A stretch of 64,000 nucleotides of DNA from Fen-183 sp036504335 (GTDB taxonomy: Bacteria; Acidobacteriota; Thermoanaerobaculia; UBA5066). The stretch covers positions 62,001 to 126,000 of the forward strand of contig DASXVJ010000023.1 in assembly GCA_036504335.1 (NCBI GenBank), read 5' to 3'. The notes under the pieces are model-generated. The model saw nothing but the letters and a program-made list of their open reading frames with translations, ran no database searches and was not told the DNA's origin. A program made the position numbers and the translations under genes. Of this stretch, positions 17,373 through 24,670 are shown piece by piece. Numbering within the stretch: position 1 is the first letter of the stretch; the number at the start of each line of letters is the position of its first letter.

Positions 17373-18508
17373 CGAAGCCGCCCCGCGTCTATCTCTCGCC
17401 GCCGCACCTCACGGGTGAGGAGCAGGCGCTCGTGGCCGACGCGTTCGCGTCCAACTGGATCGCGCCGCTCGGGCCGCACGTGGACGCCTTCGAGCGCGAG
17501 ATCGCCCAGACCGTCGGCGTCGCCCACGCCGCCGCGCTCACGTCGGGAACCGCGGCCCTGCACCTCGCGATGCGCCTCCTCGGCGTCGGCCCGGGCGACG
17601 AGGTGCTGTGCTCCACGTTCACGTTCAGCGCCACCGTCAACCCGGTCGTCTACGAAGGCGCGAGCCCCGTGCTCGTGGACGCCGACGCGACGAGCTGGTG
17701 CATGGACCCGAACCTGCTCGAGGACGAGCTGCGGCGCCTCGACGCGGCGGGCCGGAGGCCGAAGGCCGTCGTCGCCGTGGACCTCTACGGCCAGTGCGCG
17801 GACTATCGCGCCATCGCGCCGCTCTGCGAGCGCTACGGCGTGCCGCTCGTGGAGGACGCCGCGGAAGCGCTCGGCGCGACGTGCGCCGGGCGGCCGGCCG
17901 GAAGCTTCGGCCGGCTCGGCGTCCTGTCGTTCAACGGGAACAAGATCATCACGACCTCCGGCGGCGGCATGCTCGTTTCCGACGACGCGGCGCTCGTCGC
18001 GCGTGCGCGCTTCCTCGCGACTCAGGCGCGCGAGCCGGCCGCGCACTACGAGCATCGGGAGCTGGGCTTCAACTACCGCATGAGCAACCTCCTCGCCGCG
18101 GTGGGCCGCGGGCAGCTGCGCACCCTCGCCGACCGCGTCGCGGCCCGGCGGCGGAACTTCGACGCGTACCGCGAGGCGCTCGACTCGCGGCCGGGCGTGA
18201 CGTTCATGCCCGAGCCCGCGTACTCTCGCGGCAACCGCTGGCTCACCTGCCTGCTGATCGAGCCGGGAGCCTTCGGCGCGACCCGCGAGGACGTGCGGCT
18301 CGCGCTCGAGCGCGAGAACGTCGAATCGCGTCCGCTCTGGAAGCCGATGCACCTGCAGCCCGTGTTCTCGGCGTGTCGCCGCGTGGGAGGGGACGTCTCG
18401 GCGTCACTCTTCCAAAATGGAATTTGCCTCCCGAGCGGGTCCGGGCTCCACGCCGACGAGCGTGCGCGAGTCCTGGAGTGCATCTCGTCCGTCGGACGGC
18501 GAGCATAA
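17369..18508 (+). CDS. pglE: DegT/DnrJ/EryC1 nucleotide-sugar aminotransferase (PglE-like)
   Basis: A 379-residue PLP enzyme. It has the substrate loop SGTAALHLAM (59-68), the PLP-ring Asp in LVEDAAEALGA, and the Schiff-base lysine K192 in SFNGNKIITTSGGG, a context characteristic of PglE-type enzymes. It would aminate the UDP-4-keto-6-deoxy sugar made by the PglF-like dehydratase encoded next. The start is a GTG overlapping the pglD-like stop. Its stop, TAA, lies within a CATAAT hexamer that may be a promoter for the following gene. Confidence 0.9.
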   Translation: MTKPPRVYLSPPHLTGEEQALVADAFASNWIAPLGPHVDAFEREIAQTVGVAHAAALTSGTAALHLAMRLLGVGPGDEVLCSTFTFSATVNPVVYEGASPVLVDADATSWCMDPNLLEDELRRLDAAGRRPKAVVAVDLYGQCADYRAIAPLCERYGVPLVEDAAEALGATCAGRPAGSFGRLGVLSFNGNKIITTSGGGMLVSDDAALVARARFLATQAREPAAHYEHRELGFNYRMSNLLAAVGRGQLRTLADRVAARRRNFDAYREALDSRPGVTFMPEPAYSRGNRWLTCLLIEPGAFGATREDVRLALERENVESRPLWKPMHLQPVFSACRRVGGDVSASLFQNGICLPSGSGLHADERARVLECISSVGRRA

Positions 18509-18509
18509 T
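18504..18509 (+). promoter_or_regulatory. -10-like hexamer CATAAT, 6 nt before the PglF-like start
   Basis: CATAAT overlaps the TAA stop of the aminotransferase gene and ends exactly 6 nt before GTG 18516. A transcript started here would be leaderless. No good -35 is seen. The same spacing recurs at 20417, 53544 and 57267. Confidence 0.35.
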
Positions 18510-18515
18510 TCGCTC

Positions 18516-20432
18516 GTGAACTCGCCGAATGGGCGCAGGCCCGCGGGCGTCTGGGCCCGCCTGAGAAACCGTCCCGTCCAGTACGTGCTGGACCTCGGAG
18601 TGCTCTCGGCGGCGTTCCTGCTCGCGTACGGCCTGCGCTTCGAGTTTGACGTGCCGCCGGGCATGCTGCAGCGGGCGGTCACGCAGCTGCCCCTCGTCAT
18701 CCTCGTCCAGTTCGGCGCTCTTTCGATCGTCGGCGTCTATGCGTTCATCTGGCGGTACGTCGGGGTGCGGGAGCTCCTCGTGTTCGGCAAGGCCGCGGTT
18801 GCCGCCACGGCGCCCCTCGTCGTGCTTCGGCTGGCCCTGCCCGAGTCGCTGCAGGTTCTCCGCGTGCCGCTCTCGGTGATCCTCGTCGACGCGGTGCTCG
18901 GGTTCGGCGGCGTCCTCTCGCTGCGGGTCGCGCGGCGAGTGCTGTGGGAGAACTTTGAGAAGGACCGCGACGTTCCGGAGGCGGTCGAGCGGAAGCGGGC
19001 GCTCCTCGTCGGCGCGGGGAGCGCCGGCGTCCTCGCGCTGAAAGAGATCCTGGGCCGGCGGGACGCGGAGCTCGACGTGCGGGGTTTCGTGGACGACGAT
19101 TTCGTCAAGAAGGAGTCCGTCATCCAGGGCGTGCGGGTGCTCGGTTCCACGTTCGAGCTGCCCGGGCTCGTGAAACACCTCGACATCGACGAGGTCGTCA
19201 TCACGATCGCGCAGGCGCCGCGACGCGAGATCCGGCGCATCGTGCGGATCTGCGAGGAGATCCCCGTCAAGGTCCGGATCATGCCGGGCATCTGGGAGAT
19301 CCTCCAGGGAAACGTCAAGGTGAGCAGCATCCGCGACGTGGAGATCGAGGACGTCCTCGGACGCGAACCCGTGCGCCTCGACGAGGAGCAGCTCCGCGCG
19401 TTCCTGTCCGGACGACGCGTGCTCGTCACCGGAGCCGGAGGCTCGATCGGTTCGGAGCTCTGTCGCCAGGTTGCGCGTCTCGCTCCGGAGGCGCTGCTTC
19501 TCGTGGAGCGCGCCGAATTCGTGCTCTTCGACGTCGACCGCGAGCTTCGGCGCCTGTGGCCGCGCCTGAACGTGATTCCGCTCGTGGGCGACGTGAGCGA
19601 CGAGAAGCGCATGCGGGCGATCTTCGAGAAGCATCGGCCCGAGGTCGTCCTGCACGCCGCGGCCCACAAGCACGTCCCGATGATGGAAGTGAACCCGACG
19701 GAGGCGATTCGCAACAACACTCTGGCGACCCGGACGCTCGGGAGGGTCGCGGGTGAGACGGGGACCGAAGTGTTTGTCCTGATCTCGACGGACAAGGCGG
19801 TCCGTCCGACGTCCATCATGGGCGCCAGCAAACGTCTCGCGGAACTGGTGGTTCAGGATCTCGACCGCCGCTTCGCGACCCGTTTCCTCGCCGTCCGCTT
19901 CGGAAACGTCCTCGGCTCGACGGGTTCGGTCATCCCGATCTTTCGCGAGCAGATCCGGGCCGGCGGGCCGGTGAAGGTCACGCACCCGGACATGGTCCGT
20001 TTCTTCATGACGATTCCGGAGGCCAGCCAGCTCGTGCTTCAGGCGGGAGCGATGGGAAAAGGAGGGGAGATCTTCATCCTCGACATGGGCGAGCCCGTCA
20101 GGATCGTGGATCTCGCCCGGGACATGATCGCGCTCTCGGGGCTGAAGCCCGGCGAGGACATCGAGATTGTCTTCACGGGCACGCGGCCGGGCGAGAAGCT
20201 CTACGAGGAGCTCGCCGCCGCGACCGAGAACGTCGTGAAAACGGTGCATCCCAAGATCTCCGTCGGGACGATCCACGCCGTCGACTGCGGGTGGCTCGAG
20301 GCGGCGCTGACGGAGCTCGACGCGCTCGCGTGCGCGAACGACGAGGCCGGCATCCGCGCCGCGCTCGCCCGGGTCATTCCGGAAGCGACGCTCGGCGGCG
20401 CCGCGGCGGCCATGGCTATACTCGACCGGTGA
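18516..20432 (+). CDS. pglF: Membrane UDP-sugar 4,6-dehydratase (PglF/CapD/FlaA1-like)
   Basis: A 638-residue protein. Four N-terminal helices (about 20-135) anchor it. A CoA-binding-like Rossmann domain (ALLVGAGSAGVLALKEILG, about 150-280) follows, then the catalytic SDR domain starting VLVTGAGGSIGSELCRQVA (about 307-325). The active-site STDKA and the MGASK tetrad, in which Met replaces the usual Tyr, match PglF/CapD dehydratases. It converts UDP-GlcNAc to the 4-keto-6-deoxy sugar, the first step toward UDP-bacillosamine. Full length and motifs are intact. Confidence 0.9.
   Translation: MNSPNGRRPAGVWARLRNRPVQYVLDLGVLSAAFLLAYGLRFEFDVPPGMLQRAVTQLPLVILVQFGALSIVGVYAFIWRYVGVRELLVFGKAAVAATAPLVVLRLALPESLQVLRVPLSVILVDAVLGFGGVLSLRVARRVLWENFEKDRDVPEAVERKRALLVGAGSAGVLALKEILGRRDAELDVRGFVDDDFVKKESVIQGVRVLGSTFELPGLVKHLDIDEVVITIAQAPRREIRRIVRICEEIPVKVRIMPGIWEILQGNVKVSSIRDVEIEDVLGREPVRLDEEQLRAFLSGRRVLVTGAGGSIGSELCRQVARLAPEALLLVERAEFVLFDVDRELRRLWPRLNVIPLVGDVSDEKRMRAIFEKHRPEVVLHAAAHKHVPMMEVNPTEAIRNNTLATRTLGRVAGETGTEVFVLISTDKAVRPTSIMGASKRLAELVVQDLDRRFATRFLAVRFGNVLGSTGSVIPIFREQIRAGGPVKVTHPDMVRFFMTIPEASQLVLQAGAMGKGGEIFILDMGEPVRIVDLARDMIALSGLKPGEDIEIVFTGTRPGEKLYEELAAATENVVKTVHPKISVGTIHAVDCGWLEAALTELDALACANDEAGIRAALARVIPEATLGGAAAAMAILDR
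20417..20422 (+). promoter_or_regulatory. -10-like hexamer TATACT, 6 nt before the Wzz-like start
   Basis: TATACT lies in the last codons of the pglF-like gene and uses the Ile codon ATA, which looks rare in this GC-rich DNA. It ends exactly 6 nt before GTG 20429. It could be an internal promoter giving a leaderless mRNA. No clear -35 was found. Confidence 0.35.
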
Positions 20433-21319
20433 GTCGCGAGTTCCGAATCCGGGCGACGGTCGTCGTGGCGCTCGCCGTTGCCGTGGCGCTCGTGACGTTC
20501 GGGGTGAGCTTCCTCTTCCCGCGGGTCTACGAGAGCCAGGCGCTCGTGAGCGTGACGGTTTCGGGGCAAGTCCTGTCAATGCAACTCGTGACCAGCCAGC
20601 TTCTCGCGAACCTCCCGACGCCGGCCGCGCTGGCCCAGGCCTTCACGCAACTCATTTCGACACGCGCCCTCGCCACGGCGCTCGGGACGGACCGCCCGGA
20701 TCTGATCTACGAGGCTCGGTTCGACGAGAAGAAGAGCCTTCTCACGCTTCGGGCGAACGGCGGCACGCCCGCCGAGGCGAAGCAGCGGGCCGAGAAGCTC
20801 CTCGCGGTCGCGCAGACGAACCTGCAGGACCGGCTTACGGACGCGGCGCGCGCGAATGCCGGCTCCGCTCTCGAGCAGGCGCGCATCGACACGAAAACGG
20901 CCGCCCGCATCCTCGACGACCTCCGGCAGGTCCTGCGCGGTGCGCCGCGGGTCACGGCCGCGCCCGGGACGGCCGCAGGGCTGGAAGCCCTGAAGGTGGA
21001 CCCGGCCATCGCGCGGTCGGCCAGCCCGTCTCTCACATACCTCAGCCTTCAGGAGGCTCAGCAGGAGGCGGCGCTCGCGCAGGCGCGGGCTCGCGCCGAA
21101 GCGCTGGAAGCCGTGCTCAAGGAGCCGGACGCCCTCCGCAGGCTCGTAGGTCAGGCGCTGCAGGTGCAAGTCCTCGCCCCGCCCGCCGAGCCTCTGTTCC
21201 CGGTCTCGCCGAGACCCTTCCGAGCGGCCGTACTTGCGGGATTCGCGGTCCTCTCTCTTGGGGCTCTGATCGTTCTTCTTGGCGAGTCGATGAAGGGCGA
21301 CGCGGGCCCGACGCCGTAG
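20429..21319 (+). CDS. Wzz-like chain-length determinant / polysaccharide co-polymerase
   Basis: A 296-residue protein with the two-helix layout of Wzz proteins. Helix 1 is at about 8-30 (VVVALAVAVALVTFGVSFLF). A periplasmic domain with the conserved start YESQALVSV and a long Ala/Glu/Gln-rich coiled coil (about 190-240) follows. A Pro-rich SPRPF motif precedes helix 2 (about 265-285). It lacks a C-terminal tyrosine kinase. It would set the length of the polymer made by the Wzy-like protein. The GTG start overlaps the previous stop by 4 bp. This is the last gene of the locus. Confidence 0.82.
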   Translation: MSREFRIRATVVVALAVAVALVTFGVSFLFPRVYESQALVSVTVSGQVLSMQLVTSQLLANLPTPAALAQAFTQLISTRALATALGTDRPDLIYEARFDEKKSLLTLRANGGTPAEAKQRAEKLLAVAQTNLQDRLTDAARANAGSALEQARIDTKTAARILDDLRQVLRGAPRVTAAPGTAAGLEALKVDPAIARSASPSLTYLSLQEAQQEAALAQARARAEALEAVLKEPDALRRLVGQALQVQVLAPPAEPLFPVSPRPFRAAVLAGFAVLSLGALIVLLGESMKGDAGPTP

Positions 21320-21342
21320 CGCGGCTCGAGACCGGATTCGGG

Positions 21343-21372
21343 AAAACAAAGGGCCGCGGTTGCCCGCGGCCC
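21343..21372 (-). terminator. Intrinsic terminator of the minus-strand secreted-protein gene
   Basis: On the minus strand: GGGCCGCGG-GCAA-CCGCGGCCC (21372 to 21351) followed by TTTGTTTT. Stem 9 bp, loop 4 nt. The stem and loop are identical to the terminator at 24633-24654, which ends the divergent paralog. Confidence 0.85.
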
Positions 21373-21397
21373 ACTCACCCTATCCTGGAATAGCTCC

Positions 21398-22423
21398 TCA
21401 GAAGCAGAGCCAGGTGACCCGACAATAGACGGTGGTCTGCCAGTTGACGTCGCCGGTGGAGCTGAGGTAGCAGCCGAGCTGCGTCGTTTCGTTGGCATTG
21501 ATCTGGATGATGGAGTGGCGGGTCGCCATCGGGCTTCTCGTGAGCCCGGGCTGTGAGTACATGCCGAACTGGCCGTCGTTCACGGGCGCGGCTGCTCCGC
21601 GCTGAATGGCGATCCGGAAATACGGGCCCTGTGTCGTCGGGACGGTAGCGCCGTGGGTGAACTGGGTGGTCGCTGTTACGAAGCAGGCGCCCCCGTCGGG
21701 CATCGTGACCGATGAATTAAGTGGAAAGATGAAATCCTCGGTCGCCGCCTTTGCGACAGAAATGTAGTTGGCGAAATTGGGCAGCGTTCCCGTGGGGCCA
21801 TAGTAGCCGTTGACGTCGACGAAGATGTCCGTGAGGGCAGCCGTCGCGTCCATCTGCACTGTGATGGCGCCGCCCGTTCCGAGCGGCACGACAGCAGCGT
21901 TCGCGATAGCGGCAATGCCCGGCTCCCAGTTCAGTGTCGAGACGGTGGGCGTGGCCGTGCCGCCGGGAAATACTCGAATGTCTCCGCGGCTGGTCGGGAA
22001 CCAGACCGCAAAGTTGAAGGAAACTGCCGCGGCACCCGCGGGAACTCCGCATTGACCTGCAATCGTGAACGTCCGCTGCGTTCCACCGCCCGTGAGCGAC
22101 GGGGGACCGTAGCCCGCCGGGAACCCGCTTCCCGAACGCGTGTCGATCACGCGACACGGCGTGACCGGGACGAACAAGACCGGTGTCGGCGGCGTGACGA
22201 TCAGCGCGCTGCGCAGCCCCATCGCGGCTGCAGCTTCCGCATCCTGTCTGGCGCCTGCGGGATCCTGAGCCTGGGCTGGAGCCGCCCATGTCGCCGGCGC
22301 CTCCCAGTTCGGAACTACCTCGTTCGTTTTGCGATCTGCACCTGCGTTCGGCGAAATGGCCTGTGCCGTGGCGGAGACGATAGCGAAAGCGACGATGAGA
22401 GCCTTGGTTCCCAGATGCTTCAT
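21398..22423 (-). CDS. Secreted protein with a PCRxIDTR/DVNGYY domain
   Basis: A 341-residue protein. ATG 22423 follows GGAGAAG and starts a signal peptide (MKHLGTKALIVAFAIVSATA). A low-complexity Ala/Asp/Gln linker leads to a domain of about 120 residues running from TPCRVIDTRSGSGFPAGY to DIFVDVNGYYG, probably a beta-sandwich. A C-terminal region of about 125 residues is unrelated to the paralog and ends in Cys-containing CYLSSTGDVNWQ and CRVTWLCF. The domain is about 90% identical to that of the divergent gene at 22755. The function is unknown; it is extracellular or on the cell surface. Confidence 0.8.
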   Translation of the reverse strand: MKHLGTKALIVAFAIVSATAQAISPNAGADRKTNEVVPNWEAPATWAAPAQAQDPAGARQDAEAAAAMGLRSALIVTPPTPVLFVPVTPCRVIDTRSGSGFPAGYGPPSLTGGGTQRTFTIAGQCGVPAGAAAVSFNFAVWFPTSRGDIRVFPGGTATPTVSTLNWEPGIAAIANAAVVPLGTGGAITVQMDATAALTDIFVDVNGYYGPTGTLPNFANYISVAKAATEDFIFPLNSSVTMPDGGACFVTATTQFTHGATVPTTQGPYFRIAIQRGAAAPVNDGQFGMYSQPGLTRSPMATRHSIIQINANETTQLGCYLSSTGDVNWQTTVYCRVTWLCF

Positions 22424-22754
22424 GTTCTTCTCCTTTATTGACACCTGGACTCTATCGCGGGTTTTAGTAAAGGAAAACTCGTACGAACCCGCGTGCGACA
22501 GAAAATGTAGGCCCCCTCGCGGCGGCCGGCCAGCCCGCCGTTCACGTATCTCGGCGCCAGGAGGCACTGGAGGGCGTTCCCAACTGACGGGGGCCAACGG
22601 CGGGAGCCCGAGCCCTTGACGCGAAGCGTAAGCGCGAGGCCGGGATTTGTCTTGCGTCGAGATCACCTTGGAACTAGATTGACCCCCAATCTCAGTCGTC
22701 CCGCGTTGATCCTGCCTCGACTCTGTGCAGCGACAGCCCCTAGAGGAGGTTCCC
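22424..22754. other. 331-bp intergenic region between divergent paralogs
   Basis: This holds the control regions of both secreted-protein genes. The + side has a convincing promoter (22652-22680) and AGGAGG before the TTG at 22755. The - side has GGAGAAG before ATG 22423 and an AT-richer tract (22450-22480) without a clear hexamer pair. The middle (22500-22640) is GC-rich. I see no gene in it. Confidence 0.6.
22652..22680 (+). promoter_or_regulatory. Sigma-70-type promoter for the fibre-like secreted protein
   Basis: TTGCGT-N17-TAGATT. Transcription would start near 22687, giving a leader of about 68 nt before the TTG start at 22755. The -10 resembles those found before tRNA-Lys (TATATT) and the TPP riboswitch (CAGATT). 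Confidence 0.5.
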
Positions 22755-24608
22755 TTGAAGAAGAGCCTAGCGTTGGCCTCGATCATCCTTCTGTCCCTTT
22801 CTGTGGTCGCCCAGGCCGAGACGATCAAGAACTGGGGCGCGCCGTCGATCTGGACGCCTCCGGCGGCCCAGTCGGCAGGAGGGCGCGCCGCGCTCGCGAA
22901 CTATCCGCCGGTAGCACTCACCCCCTTGGCGCCGTGTCGGCTGATCGACACGCGCGCGGGCAGCGGGTTCCCGGCTGGTTACGGGCCTCCGTCGATGACA
23001 GGTGGTGGCGCGCAGCGGACGTTCACGATTACCGGTCAGTGCGGAATTCCTGCCGGCGCGCAGGCCGTCTCGTTCAACTTCGCGGTCTGGTTCCCGACCA
23101 GCCGCGGAGATATTCGAGTATTTCCTGCGGGCACGGCCACACCCACAGTCTCGACGCTTAACTGGGAGGCGAGCATTGTCGCCCTCGCGAACGCGGCGGT
23201 CGTGCCGCTCGGAACGGGCGGCGCCATCACAGTGCAGATGGACGCGACGGCTGCCCTCACGGACATCTTCGTCGACGTCAACGGCTACTACGCCGGGACA
23301 CAGGCCGCGGGCGGAGGGACCTTCAACCTCCACACGGACAACATCTACGCCATCTGGGGCGAGTCGACCGCGGCCTCCGGCGGTTACGGAACGATCGGGC
23401 GGGCGATCAGTGGAACCAACGGGATCGGCGCCTTCGGGCGGGGCAGCGGATACGGAGTTTTTGGGACGACCGAGACCGGCGCAAGCATCGGCGTCCATGG
23501 AGACTCCGGCTCCAATACCGCCGTCGAGGGCATTTCCACGAGCGGCCTGGGCGTGTTTGGACAAAGCTCGAGTTACAACGCGATCTGGGCCCAGTCAGCG
23601 ACCTTTGACGCCATCGCCTCATTCGGCGGGCGGGACGGCATCTTCTCCCAGGGCGCTCGAATCGGCGTCCTGGCCACCACAACCGGGACCGGTGTCGTCG
23701 ACGGCGTCCAGGGGACCCTTCAGGGAGCGGCCGCGGGCTCGGCGGGAGTCCATGGCATCGGCGCCGGTGTCGCGAATACCTATGGGGTCTGGGGTCAGCA
23801 GGGAGCGACGATCCCCGATGTTTTCGGTCAAGCCTCTGGTACGGGGGGATATTTCACCTCGCGGGGCACCTGGGCCGCCCTCGGGAACGGGCCCACCCGG
23901 GGCGTGCAAGGCTCTCGTGTCGACGCGACGACTGGCAACTTCCTCTCGGGAGGCGTGCTCGGTTATGCGGGCACGTCGGGCGTCCACTCGTTCAACGACA
24001 TCACGGCGGCAGGAATCAAGTCGTTCGTCGAGCCGCATCCGACCGATCCCGGAAGGCAGATCGTCTACATCGCGATGGAAGGCCCCGAGGCGGGAACCTA
24101 TTTCCGGGGCCGGGGCCGGTTCTCAGGAAGGACGGCGGTGATCGAGGTGCCTGAGTCTTTCCGCCTCGTCACCGAGGCAGAAGGGCTGACCGTGCAGATC
24201 ACCCCGATCGGACAGCCGACGGCCGTCGGCGTCACCAGCGTGGACCTCAACCAGATCGTCGTGGAGGCGAACCGGGACGTCGAGTTTTCCTACCTCGTCC
24301 AGGGAGTCCGGCATCATCACGGGCAGTTCGAAGCGATCCAGCAGAACACGTATTTCGTGCCTGCGAGCGCCGACGCGAGAATGGATCCCTGGCCGCCGCA
24401 GATTCAGAAACTGCTCGTGGACCTCGGAATCTACTCCTCGGACGGAAGGGTGAATATGCAGACGGCCGAGAAGATGGGTTGGGCGCAGAAGTGGCGTGAC
24501 GATGGAGCGAAGCTGAAAGCGGAGCAGGAAGCAGCGGCCGCGCAGGTAAGGGCGGCGACACCGCATCTGGCGCCTGAGCCCCTCGCGCACAGCAGCACGA
24601 TTCCCTGA
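22755..24608 (+). CDS. Secreted fibre-like protein with PCRxIDTR domain, Gly-rich repeats and a conserved C-terminal domain
   Basis: A 617-residue protein. TTG 22755 follows AGGAGG (5-nt gap) and starts a signal peptide (KKSLALASIILLSLSVVAQA). Residues about 60-180 form the PCRLIDTR...VDVNGYY domain shared with the divergent gene. Residues about 185-410 consist of short imperfect repeats of the type G-hydrophobic-x-G (e.g. GYGVFGTTETGASIGVHGDS), as in beta-helical or trimeric fibres. A conserved domain then begins SGVHSFNDITAAGIKSFVEP and has YIAMEGPEAGTYFRGRG and EVPESFRLVTEAEGLTVQ, as seen in surface and tail-fibre-like proteins. A perfect terminator follows. Probably a surface appendage or adhesin; function unproven. 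Confidence 0.82.
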   Translation: MKKSLALASIILLSLSVVAQAETIKNWGAPSIWTPPAAQSAGGRAALANYPPVALTPLAPCRLIDTRAGSGFPAGYGPPSMTGGGAQRTFTITGQCGIPAGAQAVSFNFAVWFPTSRGDIRVFPAGTATPTVSTLNWEASIVALANAAVVPLGTGGAITVQMDATAALTDIFVDVNGYYAGTQAAGGGTFNLHTDNIYAIWGESTAASGGYGTIGRAISGTNGIGAFGRGSGYGVFGTTETGASIGVHGDSGSNTAVEGISTSGLGVFGQSSSYNAIWAQSATFDAIASFGGRDGIFSQGARIGVLATTTGTGVVDGVQGTLQGAAAGSAGVHGIGAGVANTYGVWGQQGATIPDVFGQASGTGGYFTSRGTWAALGNGPTRGVQGSRVDATTGNFLSGGVLGYAGTSGVHSFNDITAAGIKSFVEPHPTDPGRQIVYIAMEGPEAGTYFRGRGRFSGRTAVIEVPESFRLVTEAEGLTVQITPIGQPTAVGVTSVDLNQIVVEANRDVEFSYLVQGVRHHHGQFEAIQQNTYFVPASADARMDPWPPQIQKLLVDLGIYSSDGRVNMQTAEKMGWAQKWRDDGAKLKAEQEAAAAQVRAATPHLAPEPLAHSSTIP

Positions 24609-24632
24609 ATCTCGTCTTCCCGAGAACGTCAA

Positions 24633-24664
24633 GGGCCGCGGGCAACCGCGGCCCTTTTTCTTTC
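24633..24664 (+). terminator. Intrinsic terminator of the fibre-like gene
   Basis: GGGCCGCGG-GCAA-CCGCGGCCC (24633-24654) followed by TTTTTCTTT. It shares all 22 nt of stem and loop with the minus-strand terminator at 21351-21372. It also protects against read-through into the convergent gene ending at 24671. Confidence 0.92.
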
Positions 24665-24670
24665 CCCGCG

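Noticed and set aside
22438..22466. TTGACA at 22438 as a promoter for the + strand gene
   Set aside because: No acceptable -10 lies 16-18 nt downstream, and the TTGCGT-N17-TAGATT pair nearer the gene is better.
22755..24608. The fibre-like gene as part of a prophage
   Set aside because: No phage structural, integrase or packaging genes are nearby, and it has a Sec signal and a paralog with the same N-terminal domain.
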